DNA of 36,500 nt from VRUE01 sp044867925 (GTDB lineage: Bacteria; Actinomycetota; Thermoleophilia; Solirubrobacterales; 70-9): assembly GCA_044867925.1 (NCBI GenBank), contig JBIOVV010000075.1, positions 1-36,500 on the forward strand, written 5' to 3'. Below are positions 1-6,683 of the stretch, one piece after another (position 1 is the stretch's first letter; the number at the start of each line of letters is the position of its first letter). The notes under the pieces were generated by a model. That model saw nothing but the letters and a program-made list of their open reading frames with translations, made no database searches and was not told the origin of the DNA. Made by a program: the position numbers and the translations under genes.

Positions 1-183
1 CTTACCCAGCCGGATCAGGGAGCTGAGGCCGGCGACGAAGCGGAGAAACTCTTGGAGGAACGGCAAGCCGCACGTGCGGCCAAGGACTTCGAGCGCGCGG
101 ACGAGATCCGCGACGAGTTGGCGGAGCTTGGCTGGGAAGTTCGGGACTCGGCAGAGGGCGCGAAGCTAGTGCCAAAGGTCTAG
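1..183 (+). CDS. cysS: Cysteinyl-tRNA synthetase, C-terminal end (partial)
   Basis: Only the last 60 codons are in the window; the reading frame enters from the left edge and stops at TAG 181-183. The visible part is a charged helical tail containing ERQAARAAKDFERADEIRDE, the RxxARxxKdfxxADxIRDxL signature of the C-terminal helical domain of bacterial CysRS, followed by the typical ending GWEVRDSAEGAKL. The enzyme charges tRNA-Cys in the cytoplasm. Catalytic HIGH and KMSKS motifs would lie upstream of the window. It is followed after 2 bases by an RlmB-like methyltransferase gene and then sigH, an order also known in Bacillus, which supports the call. Identification rests on the tail alone. 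Confidence 0.88.
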   Translation, partial: LTQPDQGAEAGDEAEKLLEERQAARAAKDFERADEIRDELAELGWEVRDSAEGAKLVPKV

Positions 184-185
184 AC

Positions 186-890
186 GTGTCCTCAGGTCGC
201 GCATCCGACATTGACCACCCCAGGGGTGGGTCAAAGTCGGATGCGTCGCAGGTGATCTATGGAAAGCAGCCGGTTGCCGAGGCGGAGCGGGGGAGGCGGA
301 GGGTTCGGCGGGTCTGGCGGACCCCCGAGACGTCTGGTGAGGAGCTGGAGCGATTGTGCGGCTCGCCGGACCATCAGGGGGTCGTCGCCGAGGTCGAGCC
401 GTATCCCTACGCCGGCGCAGTGGAGCTGCTGCGTGGGGAGAACGCGCTCCTGATCGCCCTCGACCAGGTTCAGGACCCGCGCAATCTGGGGGCGGTCGCG
501 CGTTCGGCCGAGGCGGCAGGAGCGGCCGGGCTGGTCATTCCGGAGCGCCGCTCGGCGGCGGTGACGGCAGTCGCCTGCAAGACGTCGGCGGGGGCCGTCG
601 AGCACCTGTCGATCGCCCACGTGCGCAATCTCGCCGACTGGCTGGGCGAGGCGAAGGAGGCTGGGTTCTGGATCTGGGGCGCCGATGCGGAGGCGAAGCA
701 GGCGCCTTGGGACGTTGACCTGAGCGGACCGACCGTGCTGGTCTTGGGCGGGGAGGGCAAGGGCTTGCGGCCCCGGGTGGCCTCGGCCTGCGATGGGCTC
801 GTCGCCCTGCCGCAGCGGGGCAGGATCGACTCGCTGAACGTCTCGGCCGCGGCCGCGGCGCTGCTTTTCGAGGCTGTTCGGCAGCGGTAG
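186..890 (+). CDS. rlmB: RlmB/TrmH-family SPOUT rRNA 2'-O-methyltransferase
   Basis: 234 residues from a GTG start 2 bases after the cysS stop, with AAAGG at 175-179 as ribosome binding site. The SPOUT motifs are all visible: motif 1 with N100 and R106 (DPRNLGAVARSAEAAG), motif 2 GGEGKGL at 188-194, and motif 3 SLNVSAAAAALLFEAVRQR at the C terminus. The N-terminal part keeps the YGKQPV and HQGVVAEV landmarks of the substrate-binding domain, but the stretch between them is shorter than in typical RlmB (about 245-250 residues). The family methylates the ribose of a guanosine in 23S rRNA (G2251 in E. coli) using S-adenosylmethionine. The first 22 residues are poorly conserved-looking, so a start at GTG 252 is possible. 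The exact target nucleotide cannot be read from sequence. Confidence 0.9.
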   Translation: MSSGRASDIDHPRGGSKSDASQVIYGKQPVAEAERGRRRVRRVWRTPETSGEELERLCGSPDHQGVVAEVEPYPYAGAVELLRGENALLIALDQVQDPRNLGAVARSAEAAGAAGLVIPERRSAAVTAVACKTSAGAVEHLSIAHVRNLADWLGEAKEAGFWIWGADAEAKQAPWDVDLSGPTVLVLGGEGKGLRPRVASACDGLVALPQRGRIDSLNVSAAAAALLFEAVRQR

Positions 891-928
891 CAGCTGCAAC
901 GGCGATTGCAAGAAATTCCTGCATGGGG

Positions 929-956
929 TTGACAGAACTCCGCGCGGCCGTAAACT
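929..956 (+). promoter_or_regulatory. Probable sigma-A promoter of sigH
   Basis: TTGACA at 929-934, a 16-base spacer, and TAAACT at 951-956. It lies in the 176-base gap between rlmB and sigH and would give a leader of about 100 bases. It is the only near-perfect -35 hexamer I found before a gene in this window. Confidence 0.6.
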
Positions 957-1066
957 AACGCGCCAACAAGGGTGAACCTCAGCTTGAGTCTGAGATGACC
1001 CAGTCCATACAGGGCGCCGCCAGGGGAGGTAAGGCGCCACGACCCTTCATTCAAGGAGAAGGATCT

Positions 1067-1777
1067 GTGGCTCTATCTTCGCCTACCCAGGAAATGCAGC
1101 TCCCCTCGGGCCGTCTCAACGGCTCGCTCAAACCAGCCGACGCTAACCCTCAACTTGAGCTTGATGACCATTATCTGGTCGCTCTCGCCAAGGATGGCCG
1201 CCCCGACGCCTACGACGCGATCGTCCGTCGCTATCGCGGCTTCGTCCGCCTCAAGGCCTCCTCGTACTTCCTGCTCGGGGGCGAGGCCGACGATCTGATC
1301 CAGGAAGGCCTGCTCGGCCTCTACAAGGCAATCCGCGACTACCGGACCGACCGCGAGTCGAGCTTTCGCAACTTCGCCGAGCTCTGCATCACCCGCCAGA
1401 TCATCACCGCGGTGAAGACCGCCACCCGCAATAAGCACACGCCGCTCAACCAGTACGTCTCCTTCAGTCAGACCCCGGCGGCGGCGGGCGACTCCGACAC
1501 GACCCTCGATGAGATCCTGCCCGGCCCCACCGTGCACGATCCGGTCAACCAGGTGATCGCCTCCGAAGAGCTCGACAGCCTCGTCTCCTGCCTCTCGGGC
1601 GTCTCCGGGGTGCTTTCCGACCTGGAGAGCCGCGTGCTCTCGCTCTACCTCGACGGCCACTCCTACGAGGACACCGCCGAGCGGCTCGAGTGCGACACCA
1701 AGACGGTCGACAACGCCCTGCAGCGGGTCAAGCGCAAGGTGGGTGCGCACCTGGCCTCGCGGGAGACCCTCAACTAG
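1067..1777 (+). CDS. sigH: RNA polymerase sigma factor, SigH (sigma-30) family
   Basis: 236 residues from GTG 1067, preceded by a strong Shine-Dalgarno AAGGAG (1053-1058, 8 bases away). An in-frame ATG at 995 would add 24 residues but has no such site, so I prefer 1067. Sigma region 2 is clear and close to Bacillus SigH: DDLIQEGLLGLYKAIRDYR, FRNFAELCITRQIITAVKTATRNKHTPLN. Region 4 is at the C terminus (LESRVLSLYLDGHSYEDTAERLECDTKTVDNALQRVKRK). The first 45 or so residues are a low-similarity extension. In Bacillus SigH drives transition-phase and sporulation genes; its regulon here is unknown. The gene has its own promoter (929-956) and ends 8 bases inside the convergent GNAT gene. Confidence 0.92.
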   Translation: MALSSPTQEMQLPSGRLNGSLKPADANPQLELDDHYLVALAKDGRPDAYDAIVRRYRGFVRLKASSYFLLGGEADDLIQEGLLGLYKAIRDYRTDRESSFRNFAELCITRQIITAVKTATRNKHTPLNQYVSFSQTPAAAGDSDTTLDEILPGPTVHDPVNQVIASEELDSLVSCLSGVSGVLSDLESRVLSLYLDGHSYEDTAERLECDTKTVDNALQRVKRKVGAHLASRETLN

Positions 1778-2759
1778 GCAGATCCGAGAGGACGTACTCG
1801 AGCAGCTCCTGCCCGTGCTCGGAGGCGACTGAGACGTCGTCGGCCTTGATCCGGACCCGGTGCAGGGACTGCATTCGCAGCACGTCGCCATCGCAGCGTC
1901 GGTTGGGAAAGACGCCGGAGTAGGAGACGCCCAGCCGCTCGAGGTGGTCTGCGACGAGGGCCGTTGCCGGCGTTTCCAGCGGCAGGTCGAGATAGATCGC
2001 GTCCAGGCAGGCGCGATGGAAGAGGTGGTGTCGCTCGGCCGCCACGACCTGCTCGAGATCGGCGCCGGCTACGTGGACGGTGATCAGGGCGAGATTGTGA
2101 TCCGCCTCGACGGCGACGTGCAGCTCGCTGTGCTCGGCCAGCTCGGCATCCGCCGGGGCCTCGGCCAGCGACCCCCGCAGCTCGCACAGCTCGAGCGTCT
2201 GCGCGACGATGTCCCGGTGGCGCTCGGGGACGTAGGCGGGCCGCTCGTGGCCGTCGTTCAGCTTGGTGTAGAAGAGCGCCGCCGACTGCCGCCCGCGCCT
2301 CCCCGTGGCGGCGTCATTGGAGACCGAGGCGGGGATCCAGCCAAGCAGGAAGCCGGTCTCGTGTGCGCCCAGCTCGATGTTCGCCCGCTGGCTGTAGGGG
2401 TGGGCCGCGGTCGCCTCGCTGTACATCCCCGCCAGTCCCTTCTCCGTGGCCCAGTCCATCAGGAAGCGCTTGGTGCGCGTGAACAGATGCTGCCCCCGCG
2501 CCGCCGGCATCGTCACCGCCTGCCCCGAGTGCCCCACCGCATCTCCGGCCGCTGCCAAGCTCATTCCCTCATGGCAGAGCAGCTCACCGTCCACTGTCTC
2601 GGCGATGCAGGAGACGTAGGTCCCTTCGCCCAGTCGCTTCGATACCTCCGCTGCGTCATAGACCCAGCGCACGTCGTAGCTGTCGCCGTAGGCGACCTCG
2701 ATCGCCTCGCTCAATATTGCGCCCTCGTCCGGCTTGAGGAATCGAAAACGTATATCCAC
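1770..2759 (-). CDS. GNAT-family N-acetyltransferase-like protein
   Basis: 329 residues, ATG start. The central part shows a GNAT fold: motif A-like AARGQHLFTRTKRFLMDWA around residues 87-105 (acetyl-CoA pyrophosphate loop), then GMYSEATAAHPYSQRANIELGAHETGFLLG, the motif-B region in which the acceptor side is formed. The remaining C-terminal third (from about residue 190) looks like a second, degenerate alpha/beta domain and contains no motif I recognise. Proteins with this plan acetylate small molecules or proteins; the substrate cannot be inferred. It converges on sigH with an 8-base tail overlap, so the two transcripts are antisense at their ends. Immediately upstream begins an AT-richer insert carrying the nuclease-like gene. 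Confidence 0.7.
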   Translation of the reverse strand: MDIRFRFLKPDEGAILSEAIEVAYGDSYDVRWVYDAAEVSKRLGEGTYVSCIAETVDGELLCHEGMSLAAAGDAVGHSGQAVTMPAARGQHLFTRTKRFLMDWATEKGLAGMYSEATAAHPYSQRANIELGAHETGFLLGWIPASVSNDAATGRRGRQSAALFYTKLNDGHERPAYVPERHRDIVAQTLELCELRGSLAEAPADAELAEHSELHVAVEADHNLALITVHVAGADLEQVVAAERHHLFHRACLDAIYLDLPLETPATALVADHLERLGVSYSGVFPNRRCDGDVLRMQSLHRVRIKADDVSVASEHGQELLEYVLSDLPS

Positions 2760-2808
2760 AGATCCACGATTTCACAGACAGGATGAACAGGATGAAATGT
2801 TCTGTCTG
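2754..2808. repeat. AT-rich direct/inverted repeat leader of the nuclease gene
   Basis: The stretch from TCCACAGATCCACGATTTCA into the following 35 bases is compositionally unlike its neighbours. It contains a tandem 9-base direct repeat ACAGGATGA (2778-2786, 2787-2795) and an inverted repeat CAGACAG (2775-2781) / CTGTCTG (2802-2808) with a 20-base loop. From memory, short strings of this kind (CCACAGAT..., ACAGGATGAACAGGATG) occur as dispersed repeats in many unrelated bacterial genomes, often near small PD-(D/E)XK-type genes. That association is recollection and was not searched. Confidence 0.5.
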
Positions 2809-2818
2809 CGGTTAAAGC

Positions 2819-2824
2819 TATGCT
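2819..2824 (+). promoter_or_regulatory. Putative -10 element (TATGCT) of the nuclease gene
   Basis: TATGCT lies 6 bases before the ATG at 2831, leaving no room for a Shine-Dalgarno sequence; this fits leaderless transcription. No convincing -35 hexamer is visible. Confidence 0.4.
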
Positions 2825-2830
2825 GCGGAC

Positions 2831-3268
2831 ATGCCTCGGGTCCTGCCCAAGCCGATTCTCACCTCGCACCCGGTTGATGTCGGGCATCGGGCGGAGGCCG
2901 CCATTCTCGCTGAACTGGTCAAGCGGGGATATCGCGTTCTGCTCCCGTTTGGCGTCAATCAGCGCTATGACCTAGTTCTTGACTGCAATGGCCAATTTCT
3001 CAGAGCGCAGTGCAAGACGGGGAGGCTTCGAGACGACGTTATTCAGTGCAGCACCCAGAGCATCCAGTCGAACACTCGGGGTTCCCGCTGGCGCAGCTAT
3101 GACGGAGAGATAGACCTCTTTATCGTCTATTGCCCGCAGAACGATTCTGTCTACGTCATACCGGCGGACGAGGTCCCGAACAGGGGAATGCATTTGCGCG
3201 TGAATCCTCCACGCAATCAGCAGGACAAGCGCGTACGCTGGGCAAAGGACTACAAGCTGCCCGCCTAG
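2831..3268 (+). CDS. PD-(D/E)XK endonuclease-like protein (I-Ssp6803I type)
   Basis: 145 residues, ATG start. The core reads HRAEAAILAELVKRGY then RYDLVLDCNGQFLRAQCKTG, giving E22, D47, Q60 and K62. This is the E...D...QxK variant of the PD-(D/E)XK active site found in the cyanobacterial homing endonuclease I-Ssp6803I, with spacing (25, 13, 2) that agrees with E11/D36/Q49/K51 as I remember them for that enzyme. A later stretch DLFIVYCPQNDSVYVIPADEVP fits the C-terminal strands of the same fold. The gene is AT-richer than its neighbours and has a repeat-rich leader, suggesting lateral transfer. Its last three codons and stop lie inside the tRNA-Thr gene (3259-3331). DNA cleavage activity is inferred only from the motif; it may be a free-standing homing-type nuclease or a domesticated relative. 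Confidence 0.75.
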   Translation: MPRVLPKPILTSHPVDVGHRAEAAILAELVKRGYRVLLPFGVNQRYDLVLDCNGQFLRAQCKTGRLRDDVIQCSTQSIQSNTRGSRWRSYDGEIDLFIVYCPQNDSVYVIPADEVPNRGMHLRVNPPRNQQDKRVRWAKDYKLPA

Positions 3269-3331
3269 CTCAATTGGTAGAGCACGTCCCTTGTAAGGAC
3301 GGTGTTTCCGGTTCGAGTCCGGAGGCGGGCT
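3259..3331 (+). tRNA. tRNA-Thr (anticodon TGT)
   Basis: A complete 73-base cloverleaf: acceptor stem GCCCGCC (3259-3265) pairs with GGCGGGC (3324-3330); D-arm GCTCAATTGGTAGAGC; anticodon stem CGTCC/GGACG around loop CTTGTAA with anticodon TGT at 3292-3294; variable loop GTGTT; T-arm TCCGG-TTCGAGT-CCGGA (3307-3323); discriminator T 3331. CCA is not encoded. No intron is present. The 5' end overlaps the nuclease-like gene by 10 bases, and the 3' end is 6 bases from the stop of the convergent SHOCT gene. Confidence 0.97.
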
Positions 3332-3337
3332 CTCGGA

Positions 3338-4726
3338 TCAGGTGTCTTTGCCGTCGCCGCTGAGAACTCGCGCCTTCTCGGATGCCAGCTCCTCGTCGGT
3401 GAGGATGCCTTTGTCGTGCAGGGTGGCGAGACGTTCGAGACGGGCGAGGCGCGCGTCCTCGCTCTTCTCGGCGGAAAGGGTCGCCGTGGGTGCCTCGCTC
3501 TCGCCGTCTGGCTTGCGCATCTCCGGCAGGCGGAGCTTCGATGCTCGCTCGCCCAGGTTGGCGTCTTTGACCGCGCCGACCACCTTGTCCTTGGTGCGAC
3601 CGACGACGTCGCCGTAGTCGGCGTCGGGGAATTCCTCGCTGCTCTGTTTGCGCAGCTCATGGAGGCCGAATGCCGCCAGGCCCGCGATTACCAAGGTGGT
3701 CAGGAAGGAGCGCAGGTTCTGGGTCGGGGCTGAGATGAAGTAGAGGCCGACGATGATCGCCAGGAGGGCGTAGACGTAGGCGGGGTAGTCGCGCAGGACC
3801 GGTGCCAGCACGCGGCGGGTCGCGCGGGCCGAGTCGGTCGGCGAGGCGAGCCAGCCGGCAATGCCGAAGAGCACGCCGATCACGATCACGGTAGTGGCGA
3901 TGCTGGTCATCAGCGAGGTGCCGATCGACCAGGCGGCTTCGGCCGCCGGCTTGACGCTCTCTTCTTCGACCAGCTGGCCGACGACGACGCCGCCGGCGAC
4001 CTCGCGGGCGACGATCACGGCGAAGCCGGCGGCGATCAGGCCGATGCCGCAGAAGAGCACCGTGACCCAGCGGCCCTCGCGCGAGAGGTAGATCGCCAGC
4101 CCGAAGCAGAGGAAGGTGAGCAGCGACAGCACCAGCGCCAGGCCCTTGATCGCGACGACGACGTCCTGCGCCGTCTTCAGCTGGTCCGAGCGCAGGATCG
4201 TGATCTGACCGGCGTCCTCCGGCAGCTTTTCCGCCAGATCGCCACCGATCCCGACCTGGTCCGCGAGGTTGGTGACGAGGGTGCCGAGGTTGAGGCTGAC
4301 CTTGCCTTCTTCGGTCGCCAGCGTCCCTTCCTTTTCTTCCAGCACTTCCAGCAGCTGTTCGTGGGTGGTGCGGTTGGCGCTCTTCCAGAGCTCCTGCGCG
4401 GTCGAGCTCTGCAGCACCCGGTTGGCGCCCTCGGGCGCCACCTGGCGAAGGCCGCCCGAGATCGGCCCGGCCAGGTCCTTGGTGTCCCCGGGGAGCTTTT
4501 GACTCAGTTCTTTTTCGACGTCGACGTTTTCGTAGAGCTGATCGACCAGGTAATCGCCGAGCGCTTCGCGAATCGTCTCGTTCTGGATCAGACGACCGCT
4601 GGTGTCGACCCAGTCGTCGGTGTTGAGCGCCTGGCGCTCGGTCCAGATCGCGAAAACGCTGAGGAAGGCGAGGAGCGAGCCGAGGACGACGAGAACCCTC
4701 ACGAAACGTCGTCGACCGCGGCTCAT
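3338..4726 (-). CDS. Multi-pass membrane protein with C-terminal SHOCT domain
   Basis: 462 residues. A transmembrane helix at about 9-28 is followed by a large extracytoplasmic region (30-185) rich in charged residues. Then come helices near 190-213, 218-240, 268-293, 315-333 and 339-356, and a cytoplasmic tail. Residues 429-457 (RLERLATLHDKGILTDEELA...) are a SHOCT domain, a short C-terminal module of unknown function, usually at the end of membrane proteins. I recognise no enzyme motif. The family is common in actinobacteria. The gene starts 23 bases from the divergent dioxygenase gene and both seem to share one palindromic -10 region. Its stop lies 6 bases from the tRNA-Thr gene. Function unknown. 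Confidence 0.85.
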   Translation of the reverse strand: MSRGRRRFVRVLVVLGSLLAFLSVFAIWTERQALNTDDWVDTSGRLIQNETIREALGDYLVDQLYENVDVEKELSQKLPGDTKDLAGPISGGLRQVAPEGANRVLQSSTAQELWKSANRTTHEQLLEVLEEKEGTLATEEGKVSLNLGTLVTNLADQVGIGGDLAEKLPEDAGQITILRSDQLKTAQDVVVAIKGLALVLSLLTFLCFGLAIYLSREGRWVTVLFCGIGLIAAGFAVIVAREVAGGVVVGQLVEEESVKPAAEAAWSIGTSLMTSIATTVIVIGVLFGIAGWLASPTDSARATRRVLAPVLRDYPAYVYALLAIIVGLYFISAPTQNLRSFLTTLVIAGLAAFGLHELRKQSSEEFPDADYGDVVGRTKDKVVGAVKDANLGERASKLRLPEMRKPDGESEAPTATLSAEKSEDARLARLERLATLHDKGILTDEELASEKARVLSGDGKDT

Positions 4727-4734
4727 GGCGGGAT

Positions 4735-4742
4735 GGTATACG
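4735..4742. promoter_or_regulatory. Overlapping divergent -10 elements (GGTATACG)
   Basis: The gap between the two divergent start codons is only 4727-4749. It contains the palindrome GTATAC. Read rightwards TATACG (4737-4742) sits 7 bases before GTG 4750; read leftwards TATACC (4740-4735) sits 8 bases before ATG 4726. Both would give leaderless transcripts from one symmetrical melting site. Confidence 0.45.
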
Positions 4743-4749
4743 TGACCTA

Positions 4750-5670
4750 GTGAAGCTGGAGGGAATCCACCACATCACCGCGATCACAGCCGACGCGCAG
4801 CGCAACGTCGACTTCTACGCGGGGGTGATGGGCCTGCGCCTGGTCAAGAAGACGGTCAACCAGGACAACCCGACCGTCTATCACCTCTTTTTCGCCGACG
4901 AGAAGGGCAGCGCCGGCTCCGACCTGACCTTCTTCGAGTTCCCGGGCGTGCCGCCTGGACGGGCCGGCGCCGGCGACGTGCACCGGATCGTCTGGCGGGT
5001 CGCCTCGCACCAGTCGCTCGACTTCTGGGAGGAGCGGCTCGGCGCCAACGGGATCGAGACCGAGCGGGCCGGCGGAGGCCTGCGCTTCGCCGACCCCGAG
5101 GGCCTCGCCCACGAGCTTGCCGTGGTCGAGGTGGCGGACGAGCCGCTGATCGCCGACCATCCCGAGGTGCCGGCCGAGCTGGCGCTGCGCGGCTTTCATG
5201 CCGTGTGCGCCTACACCGCCGACCCCGCGGCGAGCGCGACGCTGCTCGAGTCGCTCGACTTCGAGCCGGTCGACGAGCACAGCTGGGAGGCGCGCGGCTC
5301 CGCCCGCGGCGGCCTCTACCTCTACGAAGCCCCGCCGGAGGAGCGATCCCTGCAGGGGGCCGGCAGCGTCCACCACGTCGCCTGGGCATCGACCATCGAC
5401 GAGCACGAGGAGTGGCGCGATCGCGCGCTTGCCGGCGGCGCCCGTCCGACCCCCGTGATCGACCGCTTCTACTTCCGCTCGATCTACTTCCGCGAGCCGA
5501 GTGGCGTTCTCTTCGAGATCGCCACTCTGGGGCCCGGCTTCACCGTCGACGAGCCGCTCGAGAGTCTCGGCGAGAAGCTCTCGCTGCCGCCCGACTACGA
5601 GCACCTGCGGGCCGAGGTCGAACCGAACCTGCGCCCTGTGATCAACCCGCGCGCTGCTTCGGCCGGGTGA
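4750..5670 (+). CDS. VOC-family ring-cleaving dioxygenase (hydroquinone-type)
   Basis: 306 residues from GTG 4750. Two vicinal-oxygen-chelate modules are seen: residues 4-125 start with GIHHITAITADAQRNVDFY and RLVKKTVNQDNPTVYHLFF, the hallmark of the MhqA/MhqO/LinE-like group; residues 148-265 contain SVHHVAWAS and LFEIATLGPGF. Likely metal ligands are H8, H209 and E256. Members cleave hydroquinone-type rings with Fe(II). The next gene, overlapping by 4 bases, encodes a maleylacetate reductase-like enzyme, which fits a pathway from (substituted) hydroquinone through a maleylacetate-type product to 3-oxoadipate. The actual substrate is inferred from this pairing only; quinone detoxification is an alternative role. 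Confidence 0.85.
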   Translation: MKLEGIHHITAITADAQRNVDFYAGVMGLRLVKKTVNQDNPTVYHLFFADEKGSAGSDLTFFEFPGVPPGRAGAGDVHRIVWRVASHQSLDFWEERLGANGIETERAGGGLRFADPEGLAHELAVVEVADEPLIADHPEVPAELALRGFHAVCAYTADPAASATLLESLDFEPVDEHSWEARGSARGGLYLYEAPPEERSLQGAGSVHHVAWASTIDEHEEWRDRALAGGARPTPVIDRFYFRSIYFREPSGVLFEIATLGPGFTVDEPLESLGEKLSLPPDYEHLRAEVEPNLRPVINPRAASAG

Positions 5671-6683
5671 ACGGCAGCTTCGTCTGGCGCGACGCCGGGC
5701 GGACCGTCGTCTTTCACGCCGGTGGTGTCGCCGCGGCGCCGAAGCTGCTCGCCGAGCACGGCATGGAGCGCTTCGAGCTGCTCTCGACGCCTCGCCATCT
5801 CGGTGGGGCGGCGGATCTGGCCGGCGCGGCATCCGCTGTGCACGAGTTGGCTCCGGCAGACCCGGCGACCGCCGTGCCGGCGACGGCCGCCTCCCTGCTC
5901 GACGTGGCAGGCTCGCCGAACCTCGTCGCGCTCGGCGGCGGGCGCACGATCGACACCGCGAAGGCGATCGCCTCGGTCAGCGGCGCCCGGGTCGCGGCGA
6001 TCCCCACGACGATGTCCGGCGCCGAGATGACCGGCATCCACCGCCTGCCCGCCGGGGCCGAGGCCCAGGTGAGAGAGCTGGTCCGCCCAGCCCTGGTGAT
6101 CGCCGACCCCGAGGCGATGACGAGTGCCCCCGAGCCCGAGCTGCGCGCCAGCTCGATGAACGCCCTCGCCCACGGCGCCGACTCCCTCTACACCCCCTTC
6201 GCCAACCCGGTCTCGGAGATGACCGCCCTGCGCGGCGCCGAGCTGATCGCCGCCTCCCTCGACGAACCCGCCAGCGAGCGCAACCGCGCCGCCCTCGCCC
6301 AAGGCTCGATCCTCTGCGGCTACGCAATCGACTCCGCCGCCTTCGCCCTCCACCACGTGATCTGCCAAACGTTGGTGCGCGTCTGCGGCGCTACCCACGC
6401 CGGGGTAAACGCCGCAATCCTCCCTCGCGCGATGTCGTTCCTGGTGCCCCGCGTCCCTGACAACCTCGAGCCCCTGGCAACCGCGATCGGAGCCCTCCCA
6501 AGCGGCATCGAAGCTCGCCTTCTAGAACTGGGCGGAAATCCCCTTGGCCTGGGCGCCCAAGGAGCGGACAAAGCCAAGCTCCCCCAAGCGATTGAGGCAA
6601 TGCTCCTTCGCCCGGAGCTCGCCTTTACGCCCGACCCGCCGACCCGCTCCGATCTCGAGCAGCTGGTCGACAACGCTTGGTAG
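5667..6683 (+). CDS. Maleylacetate reductase-like iron-containing alcohol dehydrogenase
   Basis: 338 residues. I choose GTG 5667, which forms a GTGA overlap with the dioxygenase stop; the frame is open further upstream but that part is antigenic to the dioxygenase coding sequence in another frame and unlike the family. The nucleotide-binding loop GGGRTIDTAKAIA (90-102) and AIPTTMSGAEMTGI (111-124) are typical, and H169, H229/H230 and H244 fall where the metal-site residues of group III alcohol dehydrogenases lie (ALAHGADSLY, LHHVICQTL, GATHAGVNAAILP). Maleylacetate reductases use NAD(P)H to make 3-oxoadipate in (chloro)aromatic degradation. Other iron alcohol dehydrogenases are possible, but the SGAEMT and LHH...ATHA motifs and the neighbour favour this call. 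Confidence 0.83.
   Translation: MNGSFVWRDAGRTVVFHAGGVAAAPKLLAEHGMERFELLSTPRHLGGAADLAGAASAVHELAPADPATAVPATAASLLDVAGSPNLVALGGGRTIDTAKAIASVSGARVAAIPTTMSGAEMTGIHRLPAGAEAQVRELVRPALVIADPEAMTSAPEPELRASSMNALAHGADSLYTPFANPVSEMTALRGAELIAASLDEPASERNRAALAQGSILCGYAIDSAAFALHHVICQTLVRVCGATHAGVNAAILPRAMSFLVPRVPDNLEPLATAIGALPSGIEARLLELGGNPLGLGAQGADKAKLPQAIEAMLLRPELAFTPDPPTRSDLEQLVDNAW

Noticed and set aside
3312..3331. tRNA-Thr 3' end as integration (att) site of a genomic island
   Set aside because: I found no second copy of the tRNA 3' end and no integrase gene in the window; the AT-richer insert lies at the 5' side.
4510..4517. CTTTTTCG like the repeat core
   Set aside because: Within the coding sequence of the SHOCT protein, with no complementary core or arms nearby.
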